Below are positions 51,490 through 61,315 of a stretch of DNA of 64,000 nt, in pieces (position 1 is the stretch's first letter; the number at the start of each line of letters is the position of its first letter). The stretch spans positions 232,381-296,380 of the forward strand of contig NZ_PDWW01000002.1 in the NCBI RefSeq assembly GCF_010093445.1, given 5' to 3'. The translations under genes and the position numbers were made by a program. Below the pieces are notes generated by a model. That model searched no databases. It was not told where the DNA came from and worked only from the letters and a program-made list of their open reading frames with translations. This stretch comes from Pseudoxanthomonas japonensis (lineage in GTDB: Bacteria > Pseudomonadota > Gammaproteobacteria > Xanthomonadales > Xanthomonadaceae).

Positions 51490-53751
51490 ATGACTGCCAA
51501 CCCGATTCCGGCCCGCATGAAGGGCCTCAACCGCGCCGAGATCTGCGACCAGAACTTCATCGAGTTCGTGAAGGAGTGGGACGGACGGGTCGGCGCGACG
51601 CCGGCGGCCGGCGACGCCATCCTGCCCGGCAGTGCGCTGGATGCGCGCAGCTTCATCGAACTGCTCGAATCCCAGTTGATCTCGCGTCACCTGGACCTGA
51701 TGGCACGCGTGCTGCGCGTGCAGAACAAGGTCTTCTACACCATCGGCAGTTCCGGCCACGAAGGCAATGCGATGGTCGCGCGGCTGACGCGGCATACCGA
51801 TCCGGCGTTCCTGCACTACCGCAGTGGCGGCTTCATGGCCGAGCGTTTCCGCAAGCTGCCTGGCATGGACCCGGTGATGGATTCCGCATTGAGCTTCGCG
51901 GCGAGCGCCGAGGACCCCGCGTCCGGCGGACGCCACAAGGTGTGGGGCAGCAAGCCGTTGTGGGTGCTGCCGCAGACGTCCACCATCGCATCGCACCTGC
52001 CGAAGGCGCTGGGCACGGCGGTGGCCATCGAGCAGGCGCGCCGCATCGGCCATGCATCGCCGATCCCCGAGGACAGCATCGCGATCTGCTCGTTCGGCGA
52101 CGCCTCCAGCAACCATGCCACGGCGCAGACCGCGTTCAATGCGGCGGCGTGGACGGCCTACCAGAAGCTGCCGGCACCGGTGCTGTTCGTCTGCGAGGAC
52201 AACGGCATCGGCATCTCGGTGAAGACCCCGGATGGCTGGATCGGCCGCAACTTCCGCGACCGCAAGGACCTGGACTACTTCCACGCCGATGGCCTGGACC
52301 TGGCCACCGGCTACGGCCAGGTGCAGGCGGCGGTCGAGCATTGCCGTCGCACGCGTCGCCCCACCTTCCTGCACCTGCGCACCACGCGGATCATGGGGCA
52401 CGCCGGTACCGACTTCGAGATCGAATGGCGGCCTCTGGAAGAGTTGTGCGCCGTCGAGGCGACCGATCCGCTGCTGCGCTCGGCCGCGATCGCACTGGAG
52501 TCTGGCCTGCTGTCGAAGGACGCGCTGCTGGCGCTGTACGAAACCACGCGCAAGCGCTGCTTCGCCGCCGCCGAAGATGCCGACCGCCGCCCGCGCATCA
52601 CCACGCTGGAACATGTGATGGCCCCGCTGGCACCGTACACACCGGCTGCCGTGGCGAAGGAAGCGGCGCGCGTGGCACCGCACGAGAAGCGCGTCGCCGC
52701 GTTCGGCAGCGAAGACAAGCTGCCGGAGAAGCTGCCGCCACGCCACTTGGCCATCCAGATCAACAACGCGCTGCACGACCTGTTCTGCAAGTACCCGGAG
52801 ACGCTGCTGTTCGGTGAGGACGTGGCGCAGAAGGGCGGCGTCTACACGGTGACCAAGGGTCTGCAGAAGGCCTTCAAGGGCACGCGCGTGTTCAACACGT
52901 TGCTGGACGAGACCATGATCCTCGGCCTGGCGCAGGGCTACGCCAACTTGGGCATGCTGCCGATCCCGGAGATCCAGTACCTGGCGTACTTCCACAACGC
53001 CTGCGACCAGATCCGCGGCGAGGCCGCCAGCCTGCAGTTCTTCAGCAACAACCAGTACCGCAACCCGATGGTGGTGCGCATCGCCGGGCTGGGCTACCAG
53101 CGCGGCTTCGGCGGGCACTTCCACAACGACAACTCGATCACCGCGCTGCGCGATATCCCCGGCCTGGTGGTCGGCTGCCCGTCGCGTGGCGACGATGCGG
53201 CCACCATGCTGCGCACGCTGGCGGCGCTGGCGAAGGTCGATGGGCGTGTCAGCGTGTTCCTGGAGCCGATCGCGCTGTACATGACCAAGGACCTGCACGA
53301 GGCCGGCGACGGCCAGTGGCTGTTCCCGTATCCGGCGCAGGACGAGGCGATGCCGCTGGGCGAAGGCCGGGTCTACGGCGCGGATGCGGACGATCTGGTC
53401 ATCTTCACCTACGGCAACGGCGTGCCGATGAGCCTGCGCGCCGCGCGCAACATCGAAAAGAAGCATGGCTGGAAGGTGCGCGTGGTCGACCTGCGCTGGC
53501 TGGTGCCACTCAATGCGACCTTCATCGCCGAGCAGGCGAAAACGGCGAAGCGCATCCTGGTCGTCGACGAGGGCCGGCACGCGGCCGGGGTAGGCGAGGG
53601 CGTCATCACGGCGATCGCGGAGGCGGGCTACCGTGCGCGTCCGTTCCAGCGCGTGGTGGGTGCGAATACGTACACCCCGCTGGCCGGCGCAGCCTTCCTG
53701 GTGCTGCCCGGCGACGAGGACATCGTCGCAGCGGCCGACCGGCTGGCATGA
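51490..53751 (+). CDS. branched-chain 2-oxo acid dehydrogenase-like E1, fused alpha and beta subunits
   Basis: A 753-residue thiamine-diphosphate enzyme. The N-terminal alpha-like part (about 1-400) has GSSGHEGNAM, the TPP-binding ICSFGDASSNHATAQTAFN and the LFVCEDNGIGIS segment. The C-terminal beta-like part (about 415-753) has LFGEDVAQKGGVYTVTKGL, the EIQYLAY stretch, a transketolase-type core and a C-terminal domain (WKVRVVDLRWLVPLN...VVDEGR). The usual GDG is GDA here, as in some related fused enzymes. It probably decarboxylates branched-chain 2-oxo acids. No E2 or E3 gene is in the window. Confidence 0.9.
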   Translation: MTANPIPARMKGLNRAEICDQNFIEFVKEWDGRVGATPAAGDAILPGSALDARSFIELLESQLISRHLDLMARVLRVQNKVFYTIGSSGHEGNAMVARLTRHTDPAFLHYRSGGFMAERFRKLPGMDPVMDSALSFAASAEDPASGGRHKVWGSKPLWVLPQTSTIASHLPKALGTAVAIEQARRIGHASPIPEDSIAICSFGDASSNHATAQTAFNAAAWTAYQKLPAPVLFVCEDNGIGISVKTPDGWIGRNFRDRKDLDYFHADGLDLATGYGQVQAAVEHCRRTRRPTFLHLRTTRIMGHAGTDFEIEWRPLEELCAVEATDPLLRSAAIALESGLLSKDALLALYETTRKRCFAAAEDADRRPRITTLEHVMAPLAPYTPAAVAKEAARVAPHEKRVAAFGSEDKLPEKLPPRHLAIQINNALHDLFCKYPETLLFGEDVAQKGGVYTVTKGLQKAFKGTRVFNTLLDETMILGLAQGYANLGMLPIPEIQYLAYFHNACDQIRGEAASLQFFSNNQYRNPMVVRIAGLGYQRGFGGHFHNDNSITALRDIPGLVVGCPSRGDDAATMLRTLAALAKVDGRVSVFLEPIALYMTKDLHEAGDGQWLFPYPAQDEAMPLGEGRVYGADADDLVIFTYGNGVPMSLRAARNIEKKHGWKVRVVDLRWLVPLNATFIAEQAKTAKRILVVDEGRHAAGVGEGVITAIAEAGYRARPFQRVVGANTYTPLAGAAFLVLPGDEDIVAAADRLA

Positions 53752-53780
53752 TGTCCCTCTCCACACGCTGAGGAACGGAC

Positions 53781-54326
53781 ATGCCCACGCCCCGCATCGG
53801 CCTCATCATCGGCAGCCTGCGCGCCGGCTCGTTCAACCGGCAACTGGCCGGTGCCGTGCAGGCGCTGGCCGGCGATCGTTTCGTCTTCGACGAGATCGGC
53901 ATCGCCGACCTGCCGCTTTACGACCAGGACGACGATGCAGACTTCCCCGCCGCGGGCCTGCGCTTCAAGCAGCAGGTGCAAGCCTGCGACGCGCTGCTGT
54001 TCGTCACCCCGGAGTACAACCGCTCCATCCCGGGCGTGCTGAAGAATGCCATCGACATCGGTTCGCGACCGGGCGGCAGCAACTCGTTCGGTGGAAAGAG
54101 GGTGGGCGTGATCGGCACGTCGCCCGGTGCGCACGGCACGGTGTCGGCCCAGCAGCATTTGCGCAACGTGCTGGCGGCGGTGGATGTCGCGGTGTTGCCG
54201 CAGCCGGAGATCGCCATCCAGTACCGTGAAGGCCAGATCGACGCGGACGGCGCCATCACCGACGAGCGTCTGCGGCGGCGCCTGCAGTCGTTCCTCGATC
54301 GCTTCGAAGCGTGGCTCGGCGGGTAG
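53781..54326 (+). CDS. NADPH-dependent FMN reductase (NAD(P)H:quinone reductase-like)
   Basis: A flavodoxin-like protein of 181 residues. The FMN phosphate loop is GSLRAGSFNRQL (near 11-22), followed by FVTPEYNRSIPGVLKNAID, the hallmark of the family. It reduces FMN, quinones or chromate with NAD(P)H in the cytoplasm. Its TAG stop codon is part of the inverted repeat 54323-54393. Confidence 0.9.
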   Translation: MPTPRIGLIIGSLRAGSFNRQLAGAVQALAGDRFVFDEIGIADLPLYDQDDDADFPAAGLRFKQQVQACDALLFVTPEYNRSIPGVLKNAIDIGSRPGGSNSFGGKRVGVIGTSPGAHGTVSAQQHLRNVLAAVDVAVLPQPEIAIQYREGQIDADGAITDERLRRRLQSFLDRFEAWLGG

Positions 54327-54393
54327 CGTGCGCCATGCGCACGACCCGGGATACCTCAATCCTCCATGAGGTCGTGCGCGCGGCGCACGCTAC
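54323..54393. repeat. GTAGCGTGCG inverted repeat supplying two stop codons
   Basis: GTAGCGTGCGCCATGCGCAC (54323-) is mirrored by an arm ending CGCGGCGCACGCTAC at 54393. The left arm's TAG (54324-54326) is the stop codon of the FMN reductase, and the right arm's CTA (54390-54392) is the stop codon of the convergent hydroxylase gene. The family also occurs at 11082-11147. Confidence 0.85.
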
Positions 54394-55625
54394 GGTCGCA
54401 GGAGTGCCAGGCCATCGCGCATGCGCTGCAGCGGGTGCCGTTCCAGCGGGCGTTCGTCGGCCAGCGCGCGCGCCAGCATGCGCCGGAACGGCGTGAGTCG
54501 CCGGCCGGCCCGCAGGACGGTTTCGCGCACGATGCGCGCGGGCGCGCGGTCGTTCGTGTAGAGCTCGACGATCGCGCGGGTCGCCAGGTAGAGCGGGCGC
54601 GATCCCCGGCGGTGGCGGCGCTCGTAGCGGGCCAGTACCTCCACGCCACCCAGGTCACCGCCGCAGCGCAGCGCTTCGCGCGCCATGTCGGCCAGCCGTT
54701 CCACGCTGCCCAGCCCCAGGTTGAAGCCATGCGCCGTCACCGGGTGCATGCCCACCGCCGCGTCGCCCACCAGGGCGAAGCGGCGTCCGACGAAGCGGCG
54801 TGCGTACACGCCGACCAGTGGGTACACGTGACGACTGCTTTCCAGGCGCATGTGGCCGAGGCGATGCCCGTAGCGCTGCTCCATCTCGCGGGCGAAGGCC
54901 TCCACGTCCAGCGCCGCGAGCCGCCTGGCGGCGCTGTCGGGCAGGGTGACGACGACGGAGGCCTGGTGCTCCTGCAGCGGCAGCAACGCGAGCGTCTGTC
55001 CGTGGCCGAACCACTCCCACGCCACGCCCTGGTGCGGCTGTTCGTGATGCATGCGGCAGACCAGCATGCTCTTGCCGAAATCGTACTGGTCGGCGCCGAT
55101 GCCCATCGCGCGGCGCGTCTCGGAGAACCGGCTGTCGGCCGCCACCAGCAGCGGTGCCTCCAGTCGCAGGCCATCGCCCAGCGTCACGCAGGCATGGTCG
55201 TCGGTGGTGCGGACGGCGTGGATGCGCGCGCTGTCGAACAGGTCCAGGCCGGGCAGGTCGCACACGGCCTTCCATGCGGCTTCGCGAATGCAGTGATTGG
55301 GCACCAGCATGCCCAGCTCCGGCGTGCCGGCGAGGCCGGCGTCGATACGCATGTCGTGCAGGCAGTCGCCTTCCATCACGCGTGCCGCACGCAACGGCGA
55401 GCAGGCGTCGTCCGGCAGGTGCTGCCAGATGCCGAGGTCGCGCAGCAGGCGCATCGAGGCGTGGGTCAGCGCGATCTCGCGGCCGTCGAAGGCGGGTTCG
55501 GCGATCGCGGCGCGCGGCTGGCGCTCTACGACGGCGACTTTCAGGTCGAGATCGCACAGGGCCTTGGCCAGGCAGAGACCGGCCGGTCCGGCGCCGATGA
55601 TGATGACGTCATGATGCATGCGCAT
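54390..55625 (-). CDS. UbiH-family FAD-dependent hydroxylase
   Basis: A 411-residue flavoprotein monooxygenase. The FAD-binding motifs are GAGPAGLCLA (near 11-20), the DSRF region near 165, and GDAAVGMHPVTAHGFNLGL (near 290-308), typical of UbiH/UbiF/UbiM hydroxylases of ubiquinone synthesis. The particular ring position is not certain; UbiM-like proteins are one possibility. No other ubi gene is adjacent. Confidence 0.83.
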   Translation of the reverse strand: MRMHHDVIIIGAGPAGLCLAKALCDLDLKVAVVERQPRAAIAEPAFDGREIALTHASMRLLRDLGIWQHLPDDACSPLRAARVMEGDCLHDMRIDAGLAGTPELGMLVPNHCIREAAWKAVCDLPGLDLFDSARIHAVRTTDDHACVTLGDGLRLEAPLLVAADSRFSETRRAMGIGADQYDFGKSMLVCRMHHEQPHQGVAWEWFGHGQTLALLPLQEHQASVVVTLPDSAARRLAALDVEAFAREMEQRYGHRLGHMRLESSRHVYPLVGVYARRFVGRRFALVGDAAVGMHPVTAHGFNLGLGSVERLADMAREALRCGGDLGGVEVLARYERRHRRGSRPLYLATRAIVELYTNDRAPARIVRETVLRAGRRLTPFRRMLARALADERPLERHPLQRMRDGLALLRP

Positions 55626-55706
55626 GCCTTCTGCTCAGGGACCGGAGCAGTCTAGGTCTGCGTGCATCGGCGTCATTGATGTGGATCAATCGACGCGCGG
55701 AAAGGC

Positions 55707-56570
55707 TCAGCGGCGCAGGCCATCCAGCAGAGGCTGCCGTGCCAGCAGGTGGTCATCCGCCATCAGGTCGGTGCCCGCATGCTCCAGCGGCATCACCGCC
55801 AGCAGCACGCTGCCCGCCACGTCGGATGCGACGCAGGCGACTTCGCCCACATCGCGCTCGCCTTCGCGCACCGGCGTGCCGTCGGTGATCGTGCCCATGG
55901 CGGAGAAGCACTGCAGCGAGCGCTTCGCCTTGCCGAGGAAATGCGTGCGCGCCACGATTTCCTGGCCGGGGTAGCAGCCCTTCTTGACGCTGTAGGCGGA
56001 CAGGCGGTCGAGCGCGAGTTGCTGGGGTGTCCACTGTTCGCGCTGCGAAGCGGGCAGGCGGGGCAGGCCGTGGCGCAGGTCGGCGACCTGCCACGCAGCC
56101 TGCAAGGCAGGATCCTCCACAGCGGCAGCACCGATGCGCCACGTGCGCGTCACGCCGTCGCCGCCGAGATCGAATTCGAGCGCATCATCCGTGGCGTCCA
56201 GTGCGGCGCCCGACGCGCGGGCAGGTGCGGCGAAGGTGGCGTTGACAGCGATGCCGGCGGGGACTTCGATCTTCAACTTTCGTCTAAACACGAACCGCCG
56301 CAGCGCCTCGGCGAACAGGTCGGCGGGATGGTCGGGCAACACCAGCCACAGGCTGTCGTCCGTCCTCCTGGCGAGCGCAAACACCGCAATCACCCGCCCT
56401 TTGGGCGTCAGCCACGCATTCCATTGCCAGTGCCCGGGCGCCAGCGATACGACATCGTTGGCAAACTGCGCATGGGCGAACGCCACGGCATCCGGGCCTT
56501 CCAGCACCACCAAGGCGTGGTCGGGCAGGGCGAAAAGCGGTGGACTGGTACGGGAAAGGTTGTCAGCCAA
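55707..56570 (-). CDS. ygfZ: YgfZ/GcvT-family folate-binding protein
   Basis: A tetrahydrofolate-dependent protein of about 287 residues that helps make or repair Fe-S enzymes. The family signature is KKGCYPGQEIVART with the conserved cysteine in KGCYxGQE. No ATG or GTG fits; TTG at 56570 (LADNLSRTSPPLFAL) is the best start, although the frame is open further upstream. This TTG lies within the -35 region of the divergent sdh promoter. The position next to the succinate dehydrogenase operon suits a role in Fe-S assembly. Confidence 0.83.
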   Translation of the reverse strand: MADNLSRTSPPLFALPDHALVVLEGPDAVAFAHAQFANDVVSLAPGHWQWNAWLTPKGRVIAVFALARRTDDSLWLVLPDHPADLFAEALRRFVFRRKLKIEVPAGIAVNATFAAPARASGAALDATDDALEFDLGGDGVTRTWRIGAAAVEDPALQAAWQVADLRHGLPRLPASQREQWTPQQLALDRLSAYSVKKGCYPGQEIVARTHFLGKAKRSLQCFSAMGTITDGTPVREGERDVGEVACVASDVAGSVLLAVMPLEHAGTDLMADDHLLARQPLLDGLRR

Positions 56571-56588
56571 GGGGGCGAGGATTAAAAT
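56560..56588 (+). promoter_or_regulatory. sigma-70 promoter of the sdh operon
   Basis: TTGTCA at 56560-56565, a 17-bp spacer, and TAAAAT at 56583-56588 (each five of six to consensus). The start site would lie near 56595, giving a leader of about 14 nt before the SDHAF4-like ATG at 56609. The -10 is in an AT-rich block (TTAAAATTTTG) that stands out in this GC-rich DNA. Confidence 0.75.
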
Positions 56589-56608
56589 TTTGTGCGTTGC
56601 GAGATCAC

Positions 56609-56794
56609 ATGATAGGTCAAACTCCCCCGCCTCCCGACCCCGATTCCGGAACACAGCCGCCCGAAACCCCGCCGCCCTCCGTGGACGCAGGGGTCGGACC
56701 ACCGGCCGTGCAGAAGGAGATCGGCGGACGCGACGGGCCCGAGCCCACGCGTTACGGGGATTGGGAAAAGAACGGGCGCTGCATCGATTTCTGA
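56609..56794 (+). CDS. SDHAF4-like protein (DUF1674)
   Basis: A 61-residue protein with a proline-rich N-terminal half and the conserved C-terminal motif EIGGRDGPEPTRYGDWEKNG, ending CIDF. This is the DUF1674/SDHAF4 signature. In mitochondria SDHAF4 helps the flavinylated SdhA join SdhB. Its place directly upstream of sdhC, 59 bp away and under the same promoter, supports a role in succinate dehydrogenase assembly. Confidence 0.88.
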   Translation: MIGQTPPPPDPDSGTQPPETPPPSVDAGVGPPAVQKEIGGRDGPEPTRYGDWEKNGRCIDF

Positions 56795-56853
56795 GCAGTG
56801 CACGTAAAGCCAACGCGGTCCTGACCGCCCAGCCGAGACAACGAGCGCAACGA

Positions 56854-57246
56854 ATGGCGACTCCACAACGTCCGCTTTCCCCCCACCTCCAGGTCTACCG
56901 CTGGCAGATCCAGATGGTGACGTCGATCCTGCATCGCGCCACGGGGGTCATCCTCGTCGGCGGCGCCCTGGTGATCACCGCAGGCCTGGTGGCACTGATG
57001 ATCGGCCCCGATGCCTGGAACTGCGTCACCGGCCTTGCGGGCGCCTGGTACGGCCAGCTGTTCCTGTTCGGCTGGACGTGGCCCTTCGCCTACCACCTGT
57101 GCAACGGCATCCGCCACATCGTGCAGGACTTCGCCATCGGCTACCGCATCGCCACGTTCGTGCGCAGCAGCTGGCTGTCGGTGATCGGCAGCCTGGTCAT
57201 CACCGCCCTGGTGTGGGCGTACGTGCTGCTGGGAGGTGGCGCATGA
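56854..57246 (+). CDS. sdhC: succinate dehydrogenase cytochrome b556 subunit
   Basis: A 130-residue membrane subunit with three helices. The motif [11 protein letters not shown] (24-34) contributes to the quinone site, and [12 protein letters not shown] (81-92) carries the heme-ligand histidine (His81). The start is at 56854. Its last bases overlap the sdhD start (ATGA). Confidence 0.92.
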   Translation: MATPQRPLSPHLQVYRWQIQMVTSILHRATGVILVGGALVITAGLVALMIGPDAWNCVTGLAGAWYGQLFLFGWTWPFAYHLCNGIRHIVQDFAIGYRIATFVRSSWLSVIGSLVITALVWAYVLLGGGA

Positions 57247-57626
57247 GCGACTTCCGTACCCCCATCAAGAACGCGCGCGGCCTGGGCTCGGCGAAGACCG
57301 GTACCGAGCACTTCGTGCACCAGCGCCTGACTGCCACCGCGCTAGTCGCGCTGACCATCTGGTTCCTGGTGTTCGTGCTGAGCCTGATGGGTGCCGACTA
57401 CGTCACCGCCACCGCCGCCATCGCCAAGCCGTGGAACGCGATGCTGCTGGTCGGCTTCCTGGTCGCCATGTTCTGGCATGCGCAGCTGGGCCTGCAGGTC
57501 ATCCTGGAGGACTACATCCACAACTCGCTGCTCGCGCTCGCCGTGCAGACCACCGTCAAGTTCATCGCCGTGCTGGGCGCCATCGTGAGCGTCTTCGCCG
57601 TGGCCCGCATCGCGCTGGGGAATTGA
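57243..57626 (+). CDS. sdhD: succinate dehydrogenase membrane anchor subunit
   Basis: A 127-residue membrane subunit with three helices. The N-terminal [24 protein letters not shown] and the third-helix region [18 protein letters not shown] carry the conserved residues near heme and quinone. The aspartate-tyrosine pair in LEDYIH is typical of the quinone site. It overlaps sdhC by ATGA. Confidence 0.92.
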   Translation: MSDFRTPIKNARGLGSAKTGTEHFVHQRLTATALVALTIWFLVFVLSLMGADYVTATAAIAKPWNAMLLVGFLVAMFWHAQLGLQVILEDYIHNSLLALAVQTTVKFIAVLGAIVSVFAVARIALGN

Positions 57627-57631
57627 GCCGC

Positions 57632-59422
57632 ATGTCCGCTTACAAGATCACCGAACACAAGTACGACATGGTCGTGGTGGGCGCCGGCGGTGCCGGCCTG
57701 CGCGCGACCTTCGGCCTGGCCGCCAAGGGCCTGCAGACCGTCTGCCTGACCAAGGTCTTCCCGACCCGCTCGCACACCGTGGCGGCGCAGGGCGGCATTT
57801 CCGCCGCGCTCGGCAACATGGGCGAGGACGACTGGCGTTACCACTTCTACGACACGATCAAGGGCTCCGACTGGCTGGGCGACCAGGACGCCATCGAGTA
57901 CATGTGCCGCGAGGCGATCCCGGCCATCATCGAGCTGGAGCATTACGGCGTGCCGTTCTCCCGCACCGAGGAGGGCAAGATCTACCAGCGCCCGTTCGGT
58001 GGCATGACCACCCGGTACGGCGAAGGTCCGCCGGCCCAGCGCACCTGCGCGGCCGCCGACCGCACCGGCCACGCCATGCTGCACACGCTGTACCAGCAGT
58101 CGCTGGCGCACGATGCGCGTTTCATGGTCGAGTACTTCGCGCTGGACCTGATCTTCGACGAGGAAGGCGCCTGCCGTGGCGTGCTCGCGCTGGACATGGC
58201 GACGGGCACGCTGCACCTGTTCCGTGCCCACGGCGTAGTGCTGGCGACGGGCGGCTACGGCCGCGCGTACTTCTCGGCGACCTCGGCCCACACCTGCACC
58301 GGCGACGGTGGCGGCATGGTGATGCGCGCCGGCCTGCCGATGCAGGACATGGAGTTCGTGCAGTTCCATCCCACCGGCATCTACGGTGCGGGCTGCCTGA
58401 TCACCGAAGGCGTCCGTGGTGAAGGCGGCATCCTGCGCAACAGCAACGGCGAGCGCTTCATGGAGCGCTATGCGCCGCACTACAAGGACCTGGCTTCGCG
58501 CGACGTGGTCAGCCGTTCGATGACCATCGAGATCCGCGAGGGCCGCGGCGTCGGCGAGCACAAGGACCACATCCTGCTCGACCTGACCCACCTGGGCCCG
58601 GAAGTGATCAACGAGAAGCTGCCCGGCATCGCCGAGAGCGCCCACATCTTCGCGGGCGTGGATGTGACCAAGCAGCCCATCCCGGTCATCCCGACGGTCC
58701 ACTACAACATGGGCGGCATCCCGACCAATTACCACGGCGAAGTGGTGCGCAAGGTCGGCGACAACCCGGATGCGGTCGTGCCGGGCCTGTACGCGATCGG
58801 CGAGGCCGCCTGCGTGTCGGTGCATGGCGCCAACCGCCTGGGCTCCAACTCGCTGCTCGACCTGGTGGTGTTCGGTCGTGCGGTGGCCAACCGCTGCGCC
58901 GAGACCATCAAGAGCGGTGCGTCGCACAAGCCGCTCGCCGGCGACGCATGCGACAAGGCGCTCTCGCACCTGGACAAGCTGCGCAACGCCAACGGCGACA
59001 CGCCGACGTCGGTGATCCGCGACAACATGCAACGCACGATGCAAGCCGATGCCGCCGTCTTCCGCACCAGCAAGACGCTGAAGGAAGGCTGCGACAAGAT
59101 GGCCGACATCTTCTCCAGCTTCCAGGACGTCAAGGTCAGCGACCGCTCGCTGATCTGGAACTCGGACCTGATCGAGACCTACGAGCTGCACAACCTGCTG
59201 CTCAGCGCGGTCGCCACGATCAACTCGGCCGAACAGCGCCACGAGAGCCGCGGCGCGCACGCGCACGAGGACTTCCCGGAACGCGACGACGTCAACTGGC
59301 AGAAGCACACGCTGGTCAATGTCGCCGACGACGGCACGTGCAGCTTCGATTTCCGCCCCGTGCACATGTACACGCTCAGCAAGGACGTGGATGTGGTGCC
59401 GCCCAAGCCACGCGTTTACTGA
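57632..59422 (+). CDS. sdhA: succinate dehydrogenase flavoprotein subunit
   Basis: The 596-residue catalytic subunit that oxidises succinate. The FAD dinucleotide motif is [11 protein letters not shown] (16-26), and [13 protein letters not shown] carries His48, the covalent FAD site. The catalytic GEGGILRN and [11 protein letters not shown] motifs are present. It starts six bp after sdhD. The FAD is attached with help from SdhE, encoded downstream. Confidence 0.96.
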   Translation: MSAYKITEHKYDMVVVGAGGAGLRATFGLAAKGLQTVCLTKVFPTRSHTVAAQGGISAALGNMGEDDWRYHFYDTIKGSDWLGDQDAIEYMCREAIPAIIELEHYGVPFSRTEEGKIYQRPFGGMTTRYGEGPPAQRTCAAADRTGHAMLHTLYQQSLAHDARFMVEYFALDLIFDEEGACRGVLALDMATGTLHLFRAHGVVLATGGYGRAYFSATSAHTCTGDGGGMVMRAGLPMQDMEFVQFHPTGIYGAGCLITEGVRGEGGILRNSNGERFMERYAPHYKDLASRDVVSRSMTIEIREGRGVGEHKDHILLDLTHLGPEVINEKLPGIAESAHIFAGVDVTKQPIPVIPTVHYNMGGIPTNYHGEVVRKVGDNPDAVVPGLYAIGEAACVSVHGANRLGSNSLLDLVVFGRAVANRCAETIKSGASHKPLAGDACDKALSHLDKLRNANGDTPTSVIRDNMQRTMQADAAVFRTSKTLKEGCDKMADIFSSFQDVKVSDRSLIWNSDLIETYELHNLLLSAVATINSAEQRHESRGAHAHEDFPERDDVNWQKHTLVNVADDGTCSFDFRPVHMYTLSKDVDVVPPKPRVY

Positions 59423-59441
59423 GCCCGGGAGACCCTGACAC

Positions 59442-60224
59442 ATGGCCGAATTTTCGCTCCCGAAGAACTCGCGCGTCACCAAGGGCAAGCACTTCCCCGC
59501 GAAGGGCGCCAAGCGCGTGCGCACCTTCAAGGTGTACCGCTGGAACCCGGACGATGGCGCCAACCCGCGCACGGATACGTACGAGATCGATCTCGACAAG
59601 TGCGGTCCGATGGTCCTGGACGCGCTGATCAAGATCAAGAACGAGATCGACCCCACGCTGACGTTCCGTCGTTCGTGCCGCGAAGGCATCTGCGGTTCGT
59701 GCGCGATGAACATCGACGGCACCAACACGCTGGCCTGCACCAAGGCCATCGGCGACTGCGGCAAGGCCGAAGTACCGATCTATCCGCTGCCGCACATGGA
59801 CGTGGTGAAGGATCTGGTCCCGGACCTGACCCACTTCTACGCGCAGTACGCGTCGATCAAGCCGTGGATCCGCACGCAGACCCCGGCGCCGCCGGACCGC
59901 GAGCGCCTGCAGTCGCCGGAGGACCGCAAGAAGCTGGACGGCCTGTACGAATGCATCCTGTGCGCGTGCTGCTCGACCAGTTGCCCGAGCTACTGGTGGA
60001 ACGGCGAGCGCTATCTGGGTCCGGCGATCCTGCTGCAGGCCTACCGCTGGATCATCGACTCGCGCGACGAGGACACCGGTGCGCGCCTGGACGATCTGGA
60101 AGATCCGTTCAAGCTCTACCGCTGCCACACCATCATGAACTGCGCCCGGACCTGCCCGAAGGGCCTGAACCCGGCGCTGGCGATCGCCGAGATCAAGAAA
60201 CTGATGATGGCGCGTCGCGCCTGA
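59442..60224 (+). CDS. sdhB: succinate dehydrogenase iron-sulfur subunit
   Basis: A 260-residue electron-transfer subunit. The [2Fe-2S] cysteines are in CREGICGSC (79, 84, 87) plus C99, the [4Fe-4S] set is in [16 protein letters not shown], and the [3Fe-4S] set includes [17 protein letters not shown]. All three clusters are intact. The 19-bp spacer to sdhA is tight. Confidence 0.96.
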   Translation: MAEFSLPKNSRVTKGKHFPAKGAKRVRTFKVYRWNPDDGANPRTDTYEIDLDKCGPMVLDALIKIKNEIDPTLTFRRSCREGICGSCAMNIDGTNTLACTKAIGDCGKAEVPIYPLPHMDVVKDLVPDLTHFYAQYASIKPWIRTQTPAPPDRERLQSPEDRKKLDGLYECILCACCSTSCPSYWWNGERYLGPAILLQAYRWIIDSRDEDTGARLDDLEDPFKLYRCHTIMNCARTCPKGLNPALAIAEIKKLMMARRA

Positions 60225-60228
60225 CCGC

Positions 60229-60660
60229 ATGGGCGACGCACCTGCCACGGCAATCCTCTGGCCTGCGGTGGCGATGGCCGGCCTGACCTTCCTCGTGTGG
60301 GTCAGGCTGTACCAGCTGCGGCTCGGCGAAATGGCGCGCAAGCGCATCGACGCGCAGCAGCTGGCCAACGCGGCCGATTCGGTGCGCCTGCTGGTCGACA
60401 CGCGCGCCTCGGACAACTTCCGCAACCTGTTCGAACTGCCGGTGCTGTTCTACGCCGGCGTACTGCTTGCCGCGCTGATCGGTGTTTCCGATGCCGGCTC
60501 GATCACGCTGGCCTGGGCCTTCGTCGCGCTGCGCACGGTACACAGCGTGGTCCACTGCACGTACAACCACGTCATGACCCGCTTCGTGGCCTATGCGCTG
60601 GCCACGCTGGTGTTGATCGCGTTCTGGGTGCGCCTGGCGCTGGCGCTGGCCGCGGCATGA
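60229..60660 (+). CDS. MAPEG family membrane protein
   Basis: A 143-residue protein with four membrane helices. The MAPEG pattern is visible: [20 protein letters not shown], then [17 protein letters not shown], and [19 protein letters not shown]. Eukaryotic relatives act on glutathione and eicosanoids; bacterial functions are mostly unknown. It lies inside the sdh transcription unit, four bp after sdhB, and overlaps sdhE by ATGA. Confidence 0.88.
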   Translation: MGDAPATAILWPAVAMAGLTFLVWVRLYQLRLGEMARKRIDAQQLANAADSVRLLVDTRASDNFRNLFELPVLFYAGVLLAALIGVSDAGSITLAWAFVALRTVHSVVHCTYNHVMTRFVAYALATLVLIAFWVRLALALAAA

Positions 60661-60905
60661 GCGACGATCCCGAACTGAAGCGCATCCGCTGGCGTTGCCG
60701 GCGCGGCATGCGCGAACTGGACCAGCTGTTCGGCCGCTATCTCGACCGCAGCTGGGCGACCGAATCCGAACCGCAGCGCGTGGCTTTCCTACGGCTGCTC
60801 GATTGCGAGGACGATAAGCTCTGGCGCTGGTTCATGGGCTACGAGCAGTGTCCCGATGCGGAACTCGCCGCGCTGGTCGAACGGATCCGTCAATTGCCGG
60901 CTTGA
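60657..60905 (+). CDS. sdhE: succinate dehydrogenase assembly factor SdhE
   Basis: An 82-residue five-helix protein that promotes covalent flavinylation of SdhA. The [10 protein letters not shown] motif (RGxxExD) is the family signature. The start overlaps the MAPEG stop (ATGA). It lies in the same operon as its target, sdhA. Confidence 0.93.
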   Translation: MSDDPELKRIRWRCRRGMRELDQLFGRYLDRSWATESEPQRVAFLRLLDCEDDKLWRWFMGYEQCPDAELAALVERIRQLPA

Positions 60906-61311
60906 GTGGCGGCCGTCGCGCCTGCTGCAGGCGCTGTTGATCCTCCTGGGCGTACTGGGCGCCGTCTCCGTGCTGGCGTGCGAGATGCCGCGTCCATTCG
61001 CATGGCCCATCGCCATCGGCGCGCTGGCGTACGGCGGCTGGCGGGCGCGCAGGGAAGGGCGGAAGGCCCGCCGTGCATTCTGGTTCCCCGGCAACGCGCG
61101 GACGCCGACCGTCGACGGCGAGCCGATGCATGAGGCGCACCTGCAGTGGCGCGGCCCGCTGGCGTTCCTGCGCTGGCGCGAGCGCGGAACGCGCCGCTGG
61201 CGCCGCGCCGCCTGGTGGCCGGATACGCTGCCGGCCCGGCAGCGGCGTGAACTCCGGCTTGCTGCGGGCGAGGGGGACGCTGGGCGGCACCGGAGGGATC
61301 GGGCACCATAG
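60856..61311 (+). CDS. YgfX/CptA-like membrane protein
   Basis: A protein of up to 151 residues with two hydrophobic helices ([20 protein letters not shown] and [13 protein letters not shown]), then a soluble part with [12 protein letters not shown] and [18 protein letters not shown]. This pattern and the place right after sdhE fit the YgfX (CptA) family, which pairs with SdhE/YgfY in enterobacteria. The only in-frame ATG (60856) overlaps sdhE by 50 bp. Toxin activity was reported for some homologues; it is not established here. Confidence 0.75.
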   Translation: MRNSPRWSNGSVNCRLEWRPSRLLQALLILLGVLGAVSVLACEMPRPFAWPIAIGALAYGGWRARREGRKARRAFWFPGNARTPTVDGEPMHEAHLQWRGPLAFLRWRERGTRRWRRAAWWPDTLPARQRRELRLAAGEGDAGRHRRDRAP

Positions 61312-61315
61312 GCCC

